Shown here: in pieces, positions 61,867-64,000 of the stretch
Layout of the letters: each line of letters opens with the position of its first letter
Position numbering within the stretch: the stretch's first letter is position 1
Source: Prevotella sp.
Lineage (GTDB): Bacteria > Bacteroidota > Bacteroidia > Bacteroidales > Bacteroidaceae
Direction of reading: 5' to 3'
Assembly (NCBI GenBank): GCA_024688365.1
Contig: JAILEG010000014.1
Coordinates: forward strand, 62,001-126,000
Length of the DNA stretch: 64,000 nt
Program-made: the position numbers and the translations under genes
The notes under the pieces: model-generated
Seen by the model: only the letters and a program-made list of their open reading frames with translations
Told to the model about the DNA's origin: nothing
Database searches by the model: none

Positions 61867-64000
61867 CTATTTCTTCAGCCACTTATCCAGCCAGCTGAAG
61901 AAGGTGCGCTGCCAGAGAATACCGTTCTGTGGCTTCAATACCCAGTGGTTCTCATCAGGGAAGAGCAGCAGCTCGGCTGGAATGCCACGCAGACGGGCTG
62001 CATTGAAGGCTCCCATGCCCTGGTTGGCATTGATGCGGTAGTCCTTCTCGCCGTGAATGCAGAGGATGGGGGTGTCCCATTTGTCTACGTCCAGATGGGG
62101 GCTGTTGGCATAGGTGCGCTTTGCCGCATCCGTCTGGTCCTTGTTCCAGTAGGCATCGTCATACTCCCAGTTGCTGAACCATGCCTCCTCGGTATCAGTG
62201 TACATGCTCTGGAGGTTGAAAGCACCGTCATGGGCGATGAAGCACTTGAAGCGTTTGTCATGGTGCCCGGCGAGATAGTAGACTGAGAAGCCGCCGAAAG
62301 ATGCACCTACAGCTCCAAGCCGGTCTTTGTCGACATAGGGGAGATTGGCTGTGGCATCATCAATGGCAGAGAGATAGTCCTTCATGCACTGACCAGTCCA
62401 GTCCTGGCTTATCTCCTCGTTCCATGCGCTGCCATATCCTGGCAGGCCGCGGCGGTTAGGCGCAATGATCACATAGCCGTGTGCGGCCATAATCTGGAAG
62501 TTCCAACGGAAACTCCAGAACTGGGATACTGGACTTTGCGGACCACCCTCACAATATAATAAGGTGGGATATTTCTTTGAGGCATCAAAATGGGGTGGGG
62601 TGATTACCCATACCTGCATATCCTTGCCATCGGTTGTCTTCACCCATCGGTCATGTACCTCCCCCAATGCCAGCTGGTCATAGATGTGCTTGTTCTCAAA
62701 GCTGATCTGTACCTGGCCGCTTGCCTTCTCCTTCTTGGATGGTGTGACGACATAAATCTCATTGGCCTGTGACATGCTTTGGCGCAGGGCAAGTAGTTTC
62801 TTGCCGGTCTGGCCCAGCAATGCTACGCTCACGTAATTATGCTGTCCATCAGTAAGCTGTCTTATGTCGCCTTTGAGATTGGTCTGATAGATGTTCACTG
62901 TGGCATGCCAGCAGCCTATGAAATAAAGTTCCTTTGAGTTGGTGTTCCAGGCATAGTCGTCAACGTTAGAGTCAAAGCCCTCTGTAACATAGACCTTCTT
63001 GCCCGTGGCCAGTTCGTAGACGCAGAGTCGGTTGCGGTCACTCTCATATCCGTTGCGCGCCATACTCTGCCATGCAATGTATTTCCCGTCAGGTGAGAAT
63101 TTCGGGTTCGTGTCATATCCCACGTTCATGTCGCCCTGCTGATGGTTGACGGCCTGGCTGCGCATGCTCTTGGTTGCGTCAATGGCTGGCTCTTTATATC
63201 CTGCCGGCTTGCAGAGGTTGACCGTCTTGCGGGTCTCTACATTGTATAGATAAATGTCAGCATCTGTGGAGATGGCATATTGCACACCTTCCTTCTTGCG
63301 GCAGGTGTAGGCGACAGATTTGGAGTCCTTGCTCCAGTCAATCTGCTCTATGCCGCCAAAAGGTGCCATCGGACTCTCGTAGGGCTTTCCCTCAAGGATG
63401 TCAGTCCCGGCATCAATTCCGTTGGCTGTGACGTTGGCAACAAAAGGGTGTGGGTTTGTGGTCACGTAGTGATCCCAATGTCGGTAGTTCATGTCAGTGA
63501 TGAGCATGCCTGAAGCCTTTGGAAGGTCAGCAGGGTTCTGCAGGATGGTGCCATGATAGGGGACACTCTTGATGAGGACGACACGTTGCCCGTCAGGTGA
63601 GAAGCGGAATCCCTCAATGTCAATATCCGACTTTGTGAGCTGCCGGCGGTTTGCTCCATCTGCGCTCATCGTCCATAGCTGTCCATCGCAGAGATAAGCC
63701 AAGGTGTTGTTGTCCAGCCAGGCTGCATCGGTCTCGCTTTTGGCAGTAGTAGTGAGCAGACGGTCGTTCTTTCCGTCTGCGTCCATGACGTGTAGGACCT
63801 GGTGTCCTTTGTTCTCCTTAACACTGTAGTAACCGACCTGATAGACAATCTTCCTGCCGTCAGGTGAAGCCTGTACGGTTCCAATCCGTCCCATAGCCCA
63901 TAGTGCCTCGGGCGACATAAGATCACTTTGGAGGCTGATATTGTTCTTACCGATATTCACGTCTTGTGCCTGCACAACGCTGCCGCCCATTATCAGGGCG
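61867..64000 (-). CDS. S9-family (prolyl oligopeptidase / DPP-like) secreted serine peptidase, 5' end outside the window
   Basis: At least 710 residues are present; the N-terminus is cut at the window edge inside a signal peptide (ALIMGGSVVQAQD). A seven-bladed beta-propeller-like part with repeated SPDGRKIVYQ, FSPDGQRVV and FSPDGKYIAWQS blades is followed by an alpha/beta hydrolase domain. Its serine nucleophile is in GASFGGFSVYY and its histidine in DENHWVL. It should cleave oligopeptides in the periplasm. It is followed by an MFS carrier gene in the same transcript. Confidence 0.9.
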   Translation of the reverse strand, partial: ALIMGGSVVQAQDVNIGKNNISLQSDLMSPEALWAMGRIGTVQASPDGRKIVYQVGYYSVKENKGHQVLHVMDADGKNDRLLTTTAKSETDAAWLDNNTLAYLCDGQLWTMSADGANRRQLTKSDIDIEGFRFSPDGQRVVLIKSVPYHGTILQNPADLPKASGMLITDMNYRHWDHYVTTNPHPFVANVTANGIDAGTDILEGKPYESPMAPFGGIEQIDWSKDSKSVAYTCRKKEGVQYAISTDADIYLYNVETRKTVNLCKPAGYKEPAIDATKSMRSQAVNHQQGDMNVGYDTNPKFSPDGKYIAWQSMARNGYESDRNRLCVYELATGKKVYVTEGFDSNVDDYAWNTNSKELYFIGCWHATVNIYQTNLKGDIRQLTDGQHNYVSVALLGQTGKKLLALRQSMSQANEIYVVTPSKKEKASGQVQISFENKHIYDQLALGEVHDRWVKTTDGKDMQVWVITPPHFDASKKYPTLLYCEGGPQSPVSQFWSFRWNFQIMAAHGYVIIAPNRRGLPGYGSAWNEEISQDWTGQCMKDYLSAIDDATANLPYVDKDRLGAVGASFGGFSVYYLAGHHDKRFKCFIAHDGAFNLQSMYTDTEEAWFSNWEYDDAYWNKDQTDAAKRTYANSPHLDVDKWDTPILCIHGEKDYRINANQGMGAFNAARLRGIPAELLLFPDENHWVLKPQNGILWQRTFFSWLDKWLKK

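Noticed and set aside
1..64000. CRISPR array, prophage, insertion sequence or rRNA operon
   Set aside because: No regularly spaced repeats, phage structural genes, transposases or rRNA-like sequences were recognised. The AGTACT-rich repeats are too few and too far apart to form an array.

Overview
The window reads as chromosomal DNA of a Bacteroidota bacterium, most like Prevotella or a close relative. Many genes are preceded by the TAnnTTTG -7 box and TTTG/TTG -33 box of that phylum instead of Shine-Dalgarno sites. It also carries phylum-typical genes: the type IX secretion protein PorQ, an HU/CCDC81-SPOR protein, a DUF4494 protein, a Cbp1-like lipoprotein, class III fructose-bisphosphatase and paired ExbD genes. 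I recognise no prophage, insertion sequence, CRISPR array or rRNA operon.

Layout. 0-4.5 kb: two tandem acyl-CoA ligase paralogs, then a Crp/Fnr regulator behind lepA. 6.4-8.9 kb: a lipoprotein, a Y-family DNA polymerase and a YolD-like partner, which look Firmicutes-related. 9-13.5 kb: LolE-like permease, aminotransferase, a small nonsense-interrupted gene, DUF4494 protein, YggS. 13.7-18.1 kb: secreted M6 protease, EFR1 ferredoxin, comEC. 18-23 kb: truA, EamA transporter, dapA, asparaginase, a Wza-like export lipoprotein. 23-31.4 kb: glmS-purF-carA-carB, all glutamine-dependent or partner enzymes. 31.5-35 kb: two lipoproteins, cmk, porQ. 35-41.3 kb: tonB, prenyl synthase, tatD, tRNA-Ser(GGA), an ExbB-X-ExbD-ExbD cluster and an Lrp/AsnC regulator. 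41.9-53.5 kb: ten minus-strand genes (purU, hisH, a hisA-hisF fusion, hisIE, ftsE, lysC, lysA, two glycosyltransferase-like genes, fbp). 53.7-64 kb: envelope or hypothetical proteins, rfbC, an AspT/YidE-type transporter, an MFS carrier and a 5'-truncated S9 peptidase.

Pathways. hisH, hisAF and hisIE cover the middle of histidine synthesis. dapA, lysC and lysA are lysine-pathway genes at two loci. glmS, purF and carAB compete for glutamine nitrogen. tonB with exbB/exbD energises outer-membrane uptake. porQ and the tail of the M6 protease indicate type IX secretion.

The two signals most worth following are (1) a natural HisA-HisF fusion of two TIM barrels with both sets of catalytic aspartates kept, and (2) a dispersed, structured intergenic repeat. 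The repeat has an 18-base core followed by a small GTACTT-N6-AAGTAC-type hairpin. It occurs four times, each time between convergent genes, and once in the opposite orientation with only G-U changes in its stem.
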